A model generated the notes under the pieces. The model was not told the DNA's origin. It did not search any database and worked only from the letters and a program-made list of their open reading frames with translations. Shown in pieces: positions 7,596 through 14,622 of a stretch of 20,308 bases of DNA. The stretch is from Campylobacteraceae bacterium. Its GTDB lineage: Bacteria; Campylobacterota; Campylobacteria; Campylobacterales; UBA6016. Each line of letters begins with the position of its first letter. Positions within the stretch are counted from its first letter, which is position 1. Both the position numbers and the translations under genes were made by a program. The stretch covers positions 1-20,308 of the forward strand of contig JAEMQC010000122.1 in NCBI GenBank assembly GCA_022758985.1, in the 5' to 3' direction.

Positions 7596-8775
7596 CTTTC
7601 AAGAACTCTTTTATGTTTTTTGCGGCCTGTCTTATTCTCTTCTCGTTTTCGATAAACGCAATTCTTACATACTCATCGCCATACGGACCAAAGCCGATTC
7701 CGGGACTTACGGCAACATTTGCTTCCAGTAGCAGTTTTTTGGAGAACTCCAAACTGCCTAGGTGTCTATATTTTTCAGGTATCTTTGCCCATGCAAACAT
7801 AGAGGCTTTCGGTTTATCTATCTTCCATCCCGCCTCGTTAAAGCTTTCGACTAGACACTCCATTCTTTTTTCGTATATCTGTCTGATTTTTTCAACATCG
7901 TCAGCACCGTTATTGAGAGCCTCTATAGCCGCCACCTGTATGGATGTATGCATGCCATAGTCGAAGTAGCTTTTTATCTTGGCGAGCGCACCGACAAGCC
8001 TTTCATTGCCGACGACAAAACCTACTCTCCAGCCGGCCATATTGTAGCTTTTCGAGAGCGTAAACGTCTCTACCGCAACGTCTTTTGCACCCGGTATCTG
8101 CATGATCGAAGGGGTCTTATAGTCGCCGAAGCTAATATCTGCGTACGCTATGTCGGAGATGATGTAAAATCTCTCTTTTTTGGCAAGCGCTACGAGTTTT
8201 TCGTAAAAATCAAGTTCTACGCATACGGTAGTTGGGTTGTTAGGGAAGTTTACAACTACATATTTTGGTTTTGGCGTCGACTCTTTAATAGCTTTTTCTA
8301 GTTTACTAAAAAAGTCGCCATCTTCAGGACTAAGAGGGACTCTATTTACATTTCCTCCACAAAGCACGATACCATATGTATGTATCGGATAGCTTGGATC
8401 TGGAACTATAGCAAGGTCGCCCGGATCGGTGATGGCCATCACGAGATGCACATAGCCCTCTTTTGAACCTATAGTCGCTATTGCTTCTTTTTCAGGATCC
8501 AATATAACGCCGTATTTTCTATCATACCATTTGCATATGGCTTCTCTGAGCTTGTATATGCCTTTTGAAGCCGAGTATCTGTGCGTTTTTGTTCGCTTTA
8601 ACACCTCTACCGCTTTATCTACGATATGCAAAGGCGTATCCCCGTCGGGATTTCCCATACTAAAGTCTATTACGTCCTCGCCGGCGTATCTTTGCTGCAT
8701 TTTGAGGTCGTTTACCTGCGCAAATACATACTGCGGCAATCTTTTTATTCTATTAAATTCTATTTCTTCAAACAC
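7588..8775 (-). CDS. Class I/II PLP aminotransferase, AlaC-like
   Basis: This is a 395-residue fold-type I aminotransferase. The PLP lysine lies in TLSKSYNMAGWRVGF, and NFPNNPTT and SDIAYADI are standard cofactor-binding segments. The N-terminus (RIKRLPQYVF, VIDFSMGNPDGDTP) is close to E. coli AlaC (YfdZ), a glutamate-pyruvate aminotransferase. Databases often label such proteins LL-diaminopimelate aminotransferase by similarity. Its position before hom fits amino-acid synthesis, but substrate specificity is inference. The start is a GTG (8775) with AAGGA six bases upstream. Confidence 0.9.
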   Translation of the reverse strand: MFEEIEFNRIKRLPQYVFAQVNDLKMQQRYAGEDVIDFSMGNPDGDTPLHIVDKAVEVLKRTKTHRYSASKGIYKLREAICKWYDRKYGVILDPEKEAIATIGSKEGYVHLVMAITDPGDLAIVPDPSYPIHTYGIVLCGGNVNRVPLSPEDGDFFSKLEKAIKESTPKPKYVVVNFPNNPTTVCVELDFYEKLVALAKKERFYIISDIAYADISFGDYKTPSIMQIPGAKDVAVETFTLSKSYNMAGWRVGFVVGNERLVGALAKIKSYFDYGMHTSIQVAAIEALNNGADDVEKIRQIYEKRMECLVESFNEAGWKIDKPKASMFAWAKIPEKYRHLGSLEFSKKLLLEANVAVSPGIGFGPYGDEYVRIAFIENEKRIRQAAKNIKEFLKDG

Positions 8776-8798
8776 ACTCTATCCTTTTGAATGGCTAA

Positions 8799-9665
8799 TT
8801 AATTAGGTTTTTGTTCTGTTTTACCAGATAGTTTGTTGTACTCTTCTTCGCTAATCTCTCTTAGTTTTCCGTCTTTGTAGTGATATCTAACTTTGGCGCC
8901 CGCTCTAGACTCGATAGTAGTATCTCCTGCCACAATTTTTACCTGTCTGTGTCCAAGGACAATTAGCTGCTCCCTACTTGCGTTCAGCTCCATTTTCTTT
9001 TCTGCGACCGTCTCAAACCATCTACTCTTGTTAACATCCATATATCTTATGCCAACCCACACCTTGGTTACTGGCTCTATAAAAAAAGTCTTTTGCGCCA
9101 GAGTGGGCGCCGCATTCGCCTGGAGTTTTGAAGCGTTTGCCTCGATGGTCGCTACGCTCTTATTTTGTTCGGTGTTGCTTGCATCATCATGCGTAGCGTT
9201 GGCGTCGCTTTTATTTGAATCAAACGAGATATTAAACGCCATACTTGCATTCGTCTCATTAATCTCGTTTTGCAAAGAGGCGCTCTGGTTGGCCTTCGGA
9301 GAAACCGAGTTTTGTTTCAGGTAAATAAAATACCCGCCGCCGATAAGTGCAGCTGCGGTAAATATTGCTAATGCGATTTTAGGAGAGTTCTTATCCGTGC
9401 TTTTTACGGCCTCGGCATTTAACTTATCTATCGTAGGAACTTCTGGTTCTTTTATGCTGTAATATGCGTCAAACTCCCTAACCCACTCGGACAAATCAAG
9501 GTCAAACTCTCTTTCAAGTATCTTGATAAACCCTTTGGCTTTTACAGGATTTAGCTTGTCAAAACGTTTGTTTACGATACTTTCTAGCGTCGATTGCATT
9601 ATATGAGCTTTTGAGGCCACAAGCTCGTAATCCAAATTTTTTAGTTCTTCCAAACCTTTTTTCAT
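8799..9665 (-). CDS. RodZ-like single-pass membrane protein
   Basis: The protein has 288 residues in three parts. Residues 1-70 form a helical, helix-turn-helix-like domain (VASKAHIMQSTLESIV, KGFIKILEREFDLDLSEW) resembling the RodZ cytoplasmic domain. One membrane segment lies at about 96-117. An Asn/Ser/Ala-rich linker runs to about 190 and leads to a beta-rich C-terminal domain (VWVGIRYMD onwards), presumably periplasmic. The architecture matches RodZ, which links MreB to the envelope, but the similarity I can judge by eye is moderate. In C. jejuni the gene at this place is, from memory, annotated only as a putative membrane protein (Cj0152c). It starts a few bases after rlmB. Confidence 0.72.
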   Translation of the reverse strand: MKKGLEELKNLDYELVASKAHIMQSTLESIVNKRFDKLNPVKAKGFIKILEREFDLDLSEWVREFDAYYSIKEPEVPTIDKLNAEAVKSTDKNSPKIALAIFTAAALIGGGYFIYLKQNSVSPKANQSASLQNEINETNASMAFNISFDSNKSDANATHDDASNTEQNKSVATIEANASKLQANAAPTLAQKTFFIEPVTKVWVGIRYMDVNKSRWFETVAEKKMELNASREQLIVLGHRQVKIVAGDTTIESRAGAKVRYHYKDGKLREISEEEYNKLSGKTEQKPN

Positions 9666-9667
9666 CG

Positions 9668-10345
9668 CTATCTCATCCTATCGATTAAAATCGCCGCAGC
9701 TGTGGCCACATTCAGGGAATTGAAATTGTTATACATCTTAATTGTGACTATTTTATCTGCTTTTTCTAGAACTTTTCTTGGTAGACCATCGCCTTCGCTA
9801 CCCATCAAAAGCACAACTTTTTGAGGAAGCTCTATATTTTTATTCTCATCGCCGTTAAAACCGGCGGCAACACTATAAAAACCGGCCTGTTTTAGCTCAT
9901 GCATCATATCAAGCGGATTTGGCGCCATAGCTATCGGCATATCGAATATGGCGCCACTACTAGCCTTGACGGCGCCTTCGAGATTAACGTTTTTCACCTG
10001 ACTAAGAATGATGCCATCAACGCCAAGAGCGTGAGCGCTCCTGATAATTGAGCCTATATTTCCCATATCGGTTACGCCGACCAAAGCCACTAAAAAACCA
10101 CACTTTTTTAGTTTGTCAAAAGAGCTAAGCTCTATATCGGATATTTTCGCCAAGTAACCCTGATGGGAACCGCCCTTAGCCATTGCTTGAGCCTTTTTGG
10201 CATCGAGCTTTACTATTTTTTTTCCGAGTTTTACTATTTTGCCAAATTCTTTTTTATCAATCTCTTTTGCGAGATAGATTTCTTCAATCAAAGAGGGGTG
10301 ATTTTCCAGTAAATGCCAAAAAACTTGCTTGCCGTATATAAACAT
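9668..10345 (-). CDS. rlmB: TrmH/SpoU-family RNA 2'-O-methyltransferase, RlmB-like
   Basis: The 225-residue protein has the three SpoU motifs. These are GNIGSIIRSAHALGVDGIIL, LLMGSEGDGLPRKV and NSLNVATAAAILIDR, which form the trefoil-knot SAM site. Family members methylate a ribose 2'-OH, and RlmB acts on G2251 of 23S rRNA. The exact target here is inference from the neighbourhood (rsmI, rpmE, rsmE). The N-terminal part (FIYGKQVFWHLLENHP) resembles the RNA-binding start of RlmB. I see no Shine-Dalgarno before the ATG. Instead TAAAAT ends six bases upstream, so part of the message may be leaderless. Confidence 0.9.
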   Translation of the reverse strand: MFIYGKQVFWHLLENHPSLIEEIYLAKEIDKKEFGKIVKLGKKIVKLDAKKAQAMAKGGSHQGYLAKISDIELSSFDKLKKCGFLVALVGVTDMGNIGSIIRSAHALGVDGIILSQVKNVNLEGAVKASSGAIFDMPIAMAPNPLDMMHELKQAGFYSVAAGFNGDENKNIELPQKVVLLMGSEGDGLPRKVLEKADKIVTIKMYNNFNSLNVATAAAILIDRMR

Positions 10346-10387
10346 AAAAAAATTTTATCAGAAATAATATAAATGAGCGGGCTGAAT

Positions 10388-11215
10388 TTAGGAGTTTTTG
10401 CTGATTAGCTCTTCATATATAGTTTTTGGATTTTCGCCCGTAATTTTGGAGATTAGTTTTGCCGCCTGTTTTTTTGGCAAATCAAGCTCCATAATTTCAT
10501 CCAATCCTATTAATAAGCTATTGCTTTTTTGCTTTCCAAACTTGACGACGACGGCCCATTCGCCTTTGATGGACTCTGTTTTTAGCTCGTCAAGGAGCGC
10601 TTTTGGCGTAGATTTAAAATATTTCTGGTGCATTTTTGTTAGCTCTTTTGCCGCAAAAAGCTGGGCTGATTCATCCACTATTGCGAGCTCCTCTAAAAAT
10701 TGAACTATCCGATGCGGAGCCTCATAGAATATGACCGGATTTTCGGATATGGATATTTTTTTTAGCTCATCGATTCTGGCATTGCTCTTATGCGGCAAAA
10801 AACCGTAAAAAAGAAACTTGCTATCCAAAAAACCGCTTGCGGCATAAACCGTCACGGCGGCGCTGGCTCCGGGCAAAACATCATACTTTATGCCGTTTTG
10901 CTGAGCATACTGCGCGAGCAGAGCGCCGGGATCGCTAATACACGGCATTCCGGCGTCGCTCATATAAACACAGTTTTTTTCAAACAGCGACAAATCTATA
11001 TTTTCTAGTATTCGTTCTTCGTTGTGGGAGTGGAGCGAATAGAAAGTTTTTTTTGAAATATCGGTGCCAAATCTTTGGTTTAGAAGGTCGAAAAGTTTTT
11101 TAGTAACCCTGGTGTCTTCGCAAAAAACAATCTGGGCATCCTGTATTGCCTTTACGGCTCTGAAGGTCATATCCTCCAGATTGCCGATGGGCGTGGGTAT
11201 GAAAGTAAGAGGCAA
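10388..11215 (-). CDS. rsmI: 16S rRNA (cytidine-1402-2'-O)-methyltransferase (RsmI)
   Basis: RsmI methylates the ribose of C1402 in the decoding centre of 16S rRNA. This 275-residue protein has the tetrapyrrole-methylase fold signatures FIPTPIGNLEDMTFRA at the N-terminus, CEDTRVTKKLF, YMSDAGMPCISDPG, LPGASAAVT and FYEAPHRI. The start is a TTG at 11215, three bases after the rpmE stop and without a visible ribosome site, so translation is probably coupled to rpmE. The start fits the conserved N-terminus of the family. Confidence 0.96.
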   Translation of the reverse strand: MPLTFIPTPIGNLEDMTFRAVKAIQDAQIVFCEDTRVTKKLFDLLNQRFGTDISKKTFYSLHSHNEERILENIDLSLFEKNCVYMSDAGMPCISDPGALLAQYAQQNGIKYDVLPGASAAVTVYAASGFLDSKFLFYGFLPHKSNARIDELKKISISENPVIFYEAPHRIVQFLEELAIVDESAQLFAAKELTKMHQKYFKSTPKALLDELKTESIKGEWAVVVKFGKQKSNSLLIGLDEIMELDLPKKQAAKLISKITGENPKTIYEELISKNS

Positions 11216-11218
11216 GGG

Positions 11219-11419
11219 TTAGTTCATATTGTATTTTTTCTTGAATTTCTCAACTTTACCTGCGGCGTCAACTAGTTTTTCTTCACCAGTAAAAAATGGA
11301 TGGCATTTGCTGCAAATGTCAACTCTCATCTCAGGTTGAAGCGACTTTGTCGTAAATTCGTTTCCACAAACACAGCTAACTTTACACTCTACATAATTTG
11401 GATGAATATCTTTTTTCAT
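11219..11419 (-). CDS. rpmE: 50S ribosomal protein L31, zinc-binding form (RpmE)
   Basis: This is a 66-residue large-subunit protein. Cys16, Cys18, Cys36 and Cys39 (SCVCGN ... DICSKCHPFFTG) form the zinc site, so this is the C+ paralogue that also serves as a zinc store in many bacteria. The start MKKDIHPNY is standard. AAAGGG before the ATG is the ribosome site, and two TATAAT boxes lie upstream. It leads a group with rsmI and rlmB. Confidence 0.98.
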   Translation of the reverse strand: MKKDIHPNYVECKVSCVCGNEFTTKSLQPEMRVDICSKCHPFFTGEEKLVDAAGKVEKFKKKYNMN

Positions 11420-11436
11420 CTTTGTACCCTTTATTT

Positions 11437-11442
11437 ATTATA
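11437..11442 (-). promoter_or_regulatory. Proximal TATAAT box upstream of rpmE
   Basis: The minus strand reads ttttgTATAATaaataaaggg. A start seven bases downstream would barely include the ribosome site, so this box may be secondary to the distal one at 11475-11480. Confidence 0.35.
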
Positions 11443-11474
11443 CAAAATAGCTTTTTTACAAAATTAAGGTGCGC

Positions 11475-11483
11475 ATTATACCA
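11475..11483 (-). promoter_or_regulatory. Extended -10 promoter upstream of rpmE
   Basis: The minus strand reads TGGTATAAT, an extended -10 element, preceded by T-tracts (gttttaaaagttttt) spaced about ten bases apart, as in Campylobacter sigma-70 promoters. Transcription would start near 11468, giving a leader of about 50 bases before rpmE. Confidence 0.6.
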
Positions 11484-11512
11484 AAAACTTTTAAAACTTA
11501 TACAGAGTTTCA

Positions 11513-11529
11513 AAAGGCGTCATGCCTTT
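11513..11529 (-). terminator. Short hairpin at the end of rsmE
   Basis: On the minus strand AAAGGC pairs with GCCTTT around a 5-base loop, followed by TTGAAA. It begins within the rsmE stop codon. The stem is short and the tail weak, so I rate it only as a possible terminator separating rsmE from the rpmE promoter. Confidence 0.4.
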
Positions 11530-12217
11530 AAATAGTTTTGAAATGGGGTACAAGAGCCAAGGATGCCGCCGAAACTACCGCCGTTTCGCTTCTTAAAATG
11601 TTTTTGGTTTTAAAGGAGAGTATCTTTTTTGCGTTTTTACTTAAAAGCTTTTTTTCGTCTTCGCTAAAACCGCCTTCAGGCCCCACCAAAAAAATACCGT
11701 CAAACACTTTCGACACCGGCTCGCCGCCAAAGTCGAATACAAAAAATTCCTTTTTGTCTGCGCAAAACTCTTTTAAGCTCTTATATACATATATATCCAT
11801 CAAATCGCTTCTACCGCACTGGCAGCAGGAGTTTATGAGAATCCTATTTATTCTATCTATATCTAGTTTGAAATTTTTTTGGCTTCTATCGGAATATACG
11901 AAATATAGTTTCGATACCCCTATCTCGTTTAGCATCGGCAGCGTCTTCTCTATCGTTTTAGGATCCACGACACACCATGCGATTTCGTTTGCCGACACTT
12001 GCCCGCTCTCATCTTTTTTGCTAGATATAAGTCTTAACGTCGCATCTTTTTTGCTGACGTTTTGCACTTCGTATTCGTACAAAAACCCATCTTTTAAGTT
12101 TCTAAACAAGAAAGTCTTGTCGGCCTTTGACCGCCTAGCCAAAAACAGATGCCTAAAGCTCTCTCCTTCAATTTTTAACAGTTCGCTTCCACTTTTTTCA
12201 TCGTATGAAAACACCAC
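11528..12217 (-). CDS. rsmE: 16S rRNA (uracil-1498-N3)-methyltransferase (RsmE)
   Basis: RsmE methylates N3 of U1498 in 16S rRNA. The SPOUT-fold signatures are clear: FRHLFLARRSKADKTF in the N-terminal PUA-like part, then SRCCQ-equivalent SCCQCGRS, FLVGPEGGFSEDE, and the C-terminal ILRSETAVVSA. The longest frame starts at 12268, but the family begins near VFSYDEKSG. Codons at 12217 and 12214 are both GTG, and GGAG sits eight bases before the first, so I start at 12217 (229 residues). This removes an apparent overlap with the divergent AAA gene. Confidence 0.93.
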   Translation of the reverse strand: MVFSYDEKSGSELLKIEGESFRHLFLARRSKADKTFLFRNLKDGFLYEYEVQNVSKKDATLRLISSKKDESGQVSANEIAWCVVDPKTIEKTLPMLNEIGVSKLYFVYSDRSQKNFKLDIDRINRILINSCCQCGRSDLMDIYVYKSLKEFCADKKEFFVFDFGGEPVSKVFDGIFLVGPEGGFSEDEKKLLSKNAKKILSFKTKNILRSETAVVSAASLALVPHFKTI

Positions 12218-12250
12218 CTTTAACGCTCCAAAAGAATTTTCTTGTAAAAT

Positions 12251-12258
12251 CGTATACA
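12251..12258. promoter_or_regulatory. Shared divergent -10 region between rsmE and the AAA ATPase gene
   Basis: CGTATACA contains the palindrome GTATAC. Read rightwards it gives TATACA, and leftwards TATACG, both acceptable -10 boxes. Starts about seven bases away would give leaders of roughly 20 bases to the TTG at 12286 and 27 bases to the GTG at 12217. The call depends on the shortened gene starts and is inference. Confidence 0.4.
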
Positions 12259-12285
12259 AAATTAACAACTTCAGGAAACAGAAAA

Positions 12286-14022
12286 TTGAAATATCTAATA
12301 GATTTTATCGAAACGGATAATATAGAAAAAACATTTGTATATTCGCAGCTAAAATGCGACGTCGAGTCTACGATGCTTCTAAAAAATATGACCCAAAAAT
12401 TTTTAAAGGGTCAAGAGAGCGTTGTCTGCTCAGATATTTTGACGGAGTTATTTTCCTCAAAAAACTATAAACATATAGAAAAACTCCCACTGGTCAAAAA
12501 CCTAATAGAGCTCGGATGGATAACAAACAACGACAATTTCGGGCTTCAAAAAATTGCCGACACCTCCCTTTTGGAGCTTTTAAACTCATCTATTTCGCTT
12601 AGTTCGTCGTTTTTAAAACTCTTAGAAGAAGGTAGCTTCGAGCTCAGTCTGCCGGATATAAAACCGTATACGGACCATCTAGAGTATCTGCAAGAGCAGT
12701 TTTATAGAATAGACCTATATCAAAAAATAGCTGCGATAAGACACAGTTACTCCAGCGATTCGCCGAATATTTCAAGACTAAAGACGAAACTTAGCGAGCT
12801 AGAAGCCAGAATAGCAGAAAAAATTAAGCAAACTAAGATACATCTCGAACTTGAGCATTTCTTCAAAGAAAAACACCTCAGCGATAAAGAGAAGATAATA
12901 TTTTTGGCGCTTTTGAAAGAGGAGTACTCGGGAGAAGGCGACAATCTAAGAGAGATGAATACACTAATCGATCTGGTAAGCTCTGATGACTACGACAGGA
13001 TAAAAAACAGAAGCTTGCTTGAAGACGGAGCCAAGCTAATAGAACATGAAATAATAGATTATGAAGAGGTGTTGACGCCTTTTGGAGGTATTAGCCGCTC
13101 TTTTTATATAACAGAAGAGATTCTAAAACATATCGTCTACCCCCAAAAAAAGAAAAAGAAGATCAAGGTAAAACTGGAATCTTTAATGAAAGAACAAGAG
13201 CTATTCGAACTAATCGAGCCAAAAACCTCCCTTGACGACGTAGTGCTAAATCCAAAAACAAGAGAGATGCTAGATACGGTACTAAGACAGCTTGACAAGA
13301 ATGTTTCAAATCTACTCAAAGATTGGGGCTTAAAAGATAAAAAAACCGGCGTGGAAGCCAGAATTATATTTCACGGACCTCCGGGAACCGGCAAAACGAT
13401 GACGGCGCTTAGCCTATCTAAATCGCTTAAAAAACAAGTTCTAAGCTTCGATTGCAGCAAGATACTCTCTATGTATATAGGCGAGAGTGAGAAGAACGTA
13501 CGCAAAATATTCGATACGTATAAAGAGCTCAGAAACAAGTCAAAAACGGAGCCGGTATTGCTACTAAACGAAGCAGATCAGTTTCTATCGTCTAGAAGCT
13601 CGTCGGCTTTTTCCAGTGCGGACAAGATGCACAACCAGATGCAAAATATCTTCTTGGAGCAGATAGAGAGATTTGATGGCGTCATAATCGCAACTACAAA
13701 CCTGCTTGAAAATATCGATCAAGCCTTCTCAAGACGCTTCAACTATAAAATAAAATTCGAAAAGCCGGATTTGAAACAAAGAGTTTCGATATGGACGAAA
13801 AGCCTTCCGAAAAACGCTCCGTACTCCGATGATTTCAGTATCGAGGAGCTAGCAAAATACAATCTTACCGGTGGGCAAATAGCTCTTGTGATTAAAAATG
13901 CGGCATATAACGCTGCGGCAAAAGAGAATCCTATTTTGACAATGGAAGATTTTGTGACCGAAATCAAAAAAGAAATAAGTGGAAGCTTTGATGGCGAGAA
14001 ATCTATGGGGTTTTTATCCTAG
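12286..14022 (+). CDS. AAA family ATPase with a long N-terminal region, role unknown
   Basis: From the TTG at 12286 the protein has 578 residues. About 300 residues of mainly helical, charged sequence come first, then a Lys-rich stretch (QKKKKKIKVK) and one AAA domain. The Walker A is GPPGTGKT (364-371). Walker B reads VLLLNEADQF, with Asn428 in place of the usual Asp before the catalytic Glu429. The IATTNLLENID segment is sensor 1, and AFSRRFNY supplies the arginine finger region. No membrane segment or protease domain is seen. A longer ATG start at 12205 lies inside the rsmE leader and has no ribosome site, whereas the TTG has AGGAAA seven bases upstream. It stands alone, divergent from rsmE. 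The likely role is substrate remodelling, but the target is unknown. Confidence 0.85.
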   Translation: MKYLIDFIETDNIEKTFVYSQLKCDVESTMLLKNMTQKFLKGQESVVCSDILTELFSSKNYKHIEKLPLVKNLIELGWITNNDNFGLQKIADTSLLELLNSSISLSSSFLKLLEEGSFELSLPDIKPYTDHLEYLQEQFYRIDLYQKIAAIRHSYSSDSPNISRLKTKLSELEARIAEKIKQTKIHLELEHFFKEKHLSDKEKIIFLALLKEEYSGEGDNLREMNTLIDLVSSDDYDRIKNRSLLEDGAKLIEHEIIDYEEVLTPFGGISRSFYITEEILKHIVYPQKKKKKIKVKLESLMKEQELFELIEPKTSLDDVVLNPKTREMLDTVLRQLDKNVSNLLKDWGLKDKKTGVEARIIFHGPPGTGKTMTALSLSKSLKKQVLSFDCSKILSMYIGESEKNVRKIFDTYKELRNKSKTEPVLLLNEADQFLSSRSSSAFSSADKMHNQMQNIFLEQIERFDGVIIATTNLLENIDQAFSRRFNYKIKFEKPDLKQRVSIWTKSLPKNAPYSDDFSIEELAKYNLTGGQIALVIKNAAYNAAAKENPILTMEDFVTEIKKEISGSFDGEKSMGFLS

Positions 14023-14083
14023 AAGAACGCAAAAAATTTTGTTACCAAAATAAACATAATCCGAACTCTATAGTCGCAGATAT

Positions 14084-14098
14084 GTAACTTTAAGTTAC
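14084..14098. promoter_or_regulatory. Palindrome upstream of nuoA, possible operator 1
   Basis: GTAACTT and AAGTTAC form a perfect inverted repeat around one T. Its half-site AAGTTAC recurs at 14120-14126. Such symmetry is typical of a dimeric regulator site, but I cannot name the regulator. Confidence 0.5.
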
Positions 14099-14117
14099 TT
14101 ATATCTCCTTTTTTAGG

Positions 14118-14130
14118 TAAAGTTACTTTA
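14118..14130. promoter_or_regulatory. Palindrome upstream of nuoA, possible operator 2
   Basis: TAAAGT and ACTTTA form a perfect inverted repeat around one T. It shares the core AAAGTTAC with the reverse complement of the first palindrome and lies 14 bases before a candidate -10 box. Confidence 0.5.
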
Positions 14131-14143
14131 ATTATTATGACGG

Positions 14144-14149
14144 TATATT
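14144..14149 (+). promoter_or_regulatory. Candidate -10 box of the nuo operon
   Basis: TATATT lies about 85 bases before the nuoA ATG, just downstream of the two palindromes and upstream of the leader hairpin. TATAGT at 14069-14074 is an alternative. Neither has a clear -35. Confidence 0.35.
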
Positions 14150-14167
14150 TACGACCGCTTTAACTAC

Positions 14168-14202
14168 GGGTTTTAAGGACCTTTTTGAAAGCCTAAAAAC
14201 CC
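14168..14202 (+). promoter_or_regulatory. Hairpin in the nuoA leader
   Basis: GGGTTTTAAGG (14168-14178) pairs with CCTAAAAACCC (14192-14202) with a single mismatch. The enclosed sequence adds CTTT/AAAG around a TTG loop. It ends 30 bases before the nuoA ATG. It could be the terminator of the AAA gene or, if the promoter at 14144-14149 is right, a structured 5' leader of the nuo mRNA. Confidence 0.55.
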
Positions 14203-14232
14203 ATAGAAATAAAACTAAAAAAAGGCTTTGCG

Positions 14233-14622
14233 ATGACTCATTCGGATTTTGCACATCCGTATTTCGGCGCTTTTATACTGATGGTGTTTACATTTGCCGC
14301 TTTTTTTGCGACTACGAATCTAGCGAGATTTGTAAGCCGCCTAATGGCAAAAAAAGATACGGAAAAACTGAAGCTCTCAATCTATGAGTGCGGACCAGAG
14401 GCAAACCTCCAGCCAAACAAGATTTCTGCACAGTTTTATCTGTTTGGTCTTCTTTTTATTCTTTTTGATATAGAGATAATTTTTATGTTTCCATGGGCGC
14501 TAGACTTTAAGCTGCTCGGCTGGTTCGGGATGATAGAGATGGCAATATTCCTCGTTCTTCTTACTATCGGTTTTGTTTACGCATGGAAAAAAGGAGCGCT
14601 TCAATGGCACAGCATAAAGTAA
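14233..14622 (+). CDS. nuoA: NADH-quinone oxidoreductase subunit A (NuoA)
   Basis: This is a membrane subunit of respiratory complex I, 129 residues with three membrane segments (about 11-33, 66-90 and 96-118). The conserved loop YECGPEANLQPN, with its Cys, and the following FYLFGLLFILFDIEIIFMFPWA are diagnostic. The loop contacts the quinone channel together with NuoB and NuoD. A weak ribosome site (AAAGG) precedes the ATG. The end overlaps the nuoB start by 19 bases. It opens an operon in standard complex I order. Confidence 0.98.
   Translation: MTHSDFAHPYFGAFILMVFTFAAFFATTNLARFVSRLMAKKDTEKLKLSIYECGPEANLQPNKISAQFYLFGLLFILFDIEIIFMFPWALDFKLLGWFGMIEMAIFLVLLTIGFVYAWKKGALQWHSIK

Noticed and set aside
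7291..7731. Plus-strand frame of 146 codons opposite hom and the aminotransferase
   Set aside because: It crosses two confident genes in antisense and is a low-complexity Ser/Thr-rich shadow.
8893..9324. Plus-strand frame of 143 codons opposite the RodZ-like gene
   Set aside because: It lies wholly inside a gene with a coherent domain layout; its hydrophobic look comes from the antisense of Ala/Glu/Asn-rich codons.
11538..12320. Plus-strand open frame of 260 codons opposite rsmE
   Set aside because: It is Ser/Phe/Leu-rich antisense sequence across a clearly recognised rsmE gene, with no known motifs.
13140..13165. A-rich run in the AAA gene as a possible slippage site
   Set aside because: The frame continues intact through a Lys-rich linker, and no alternative frame carries recognisable protein.
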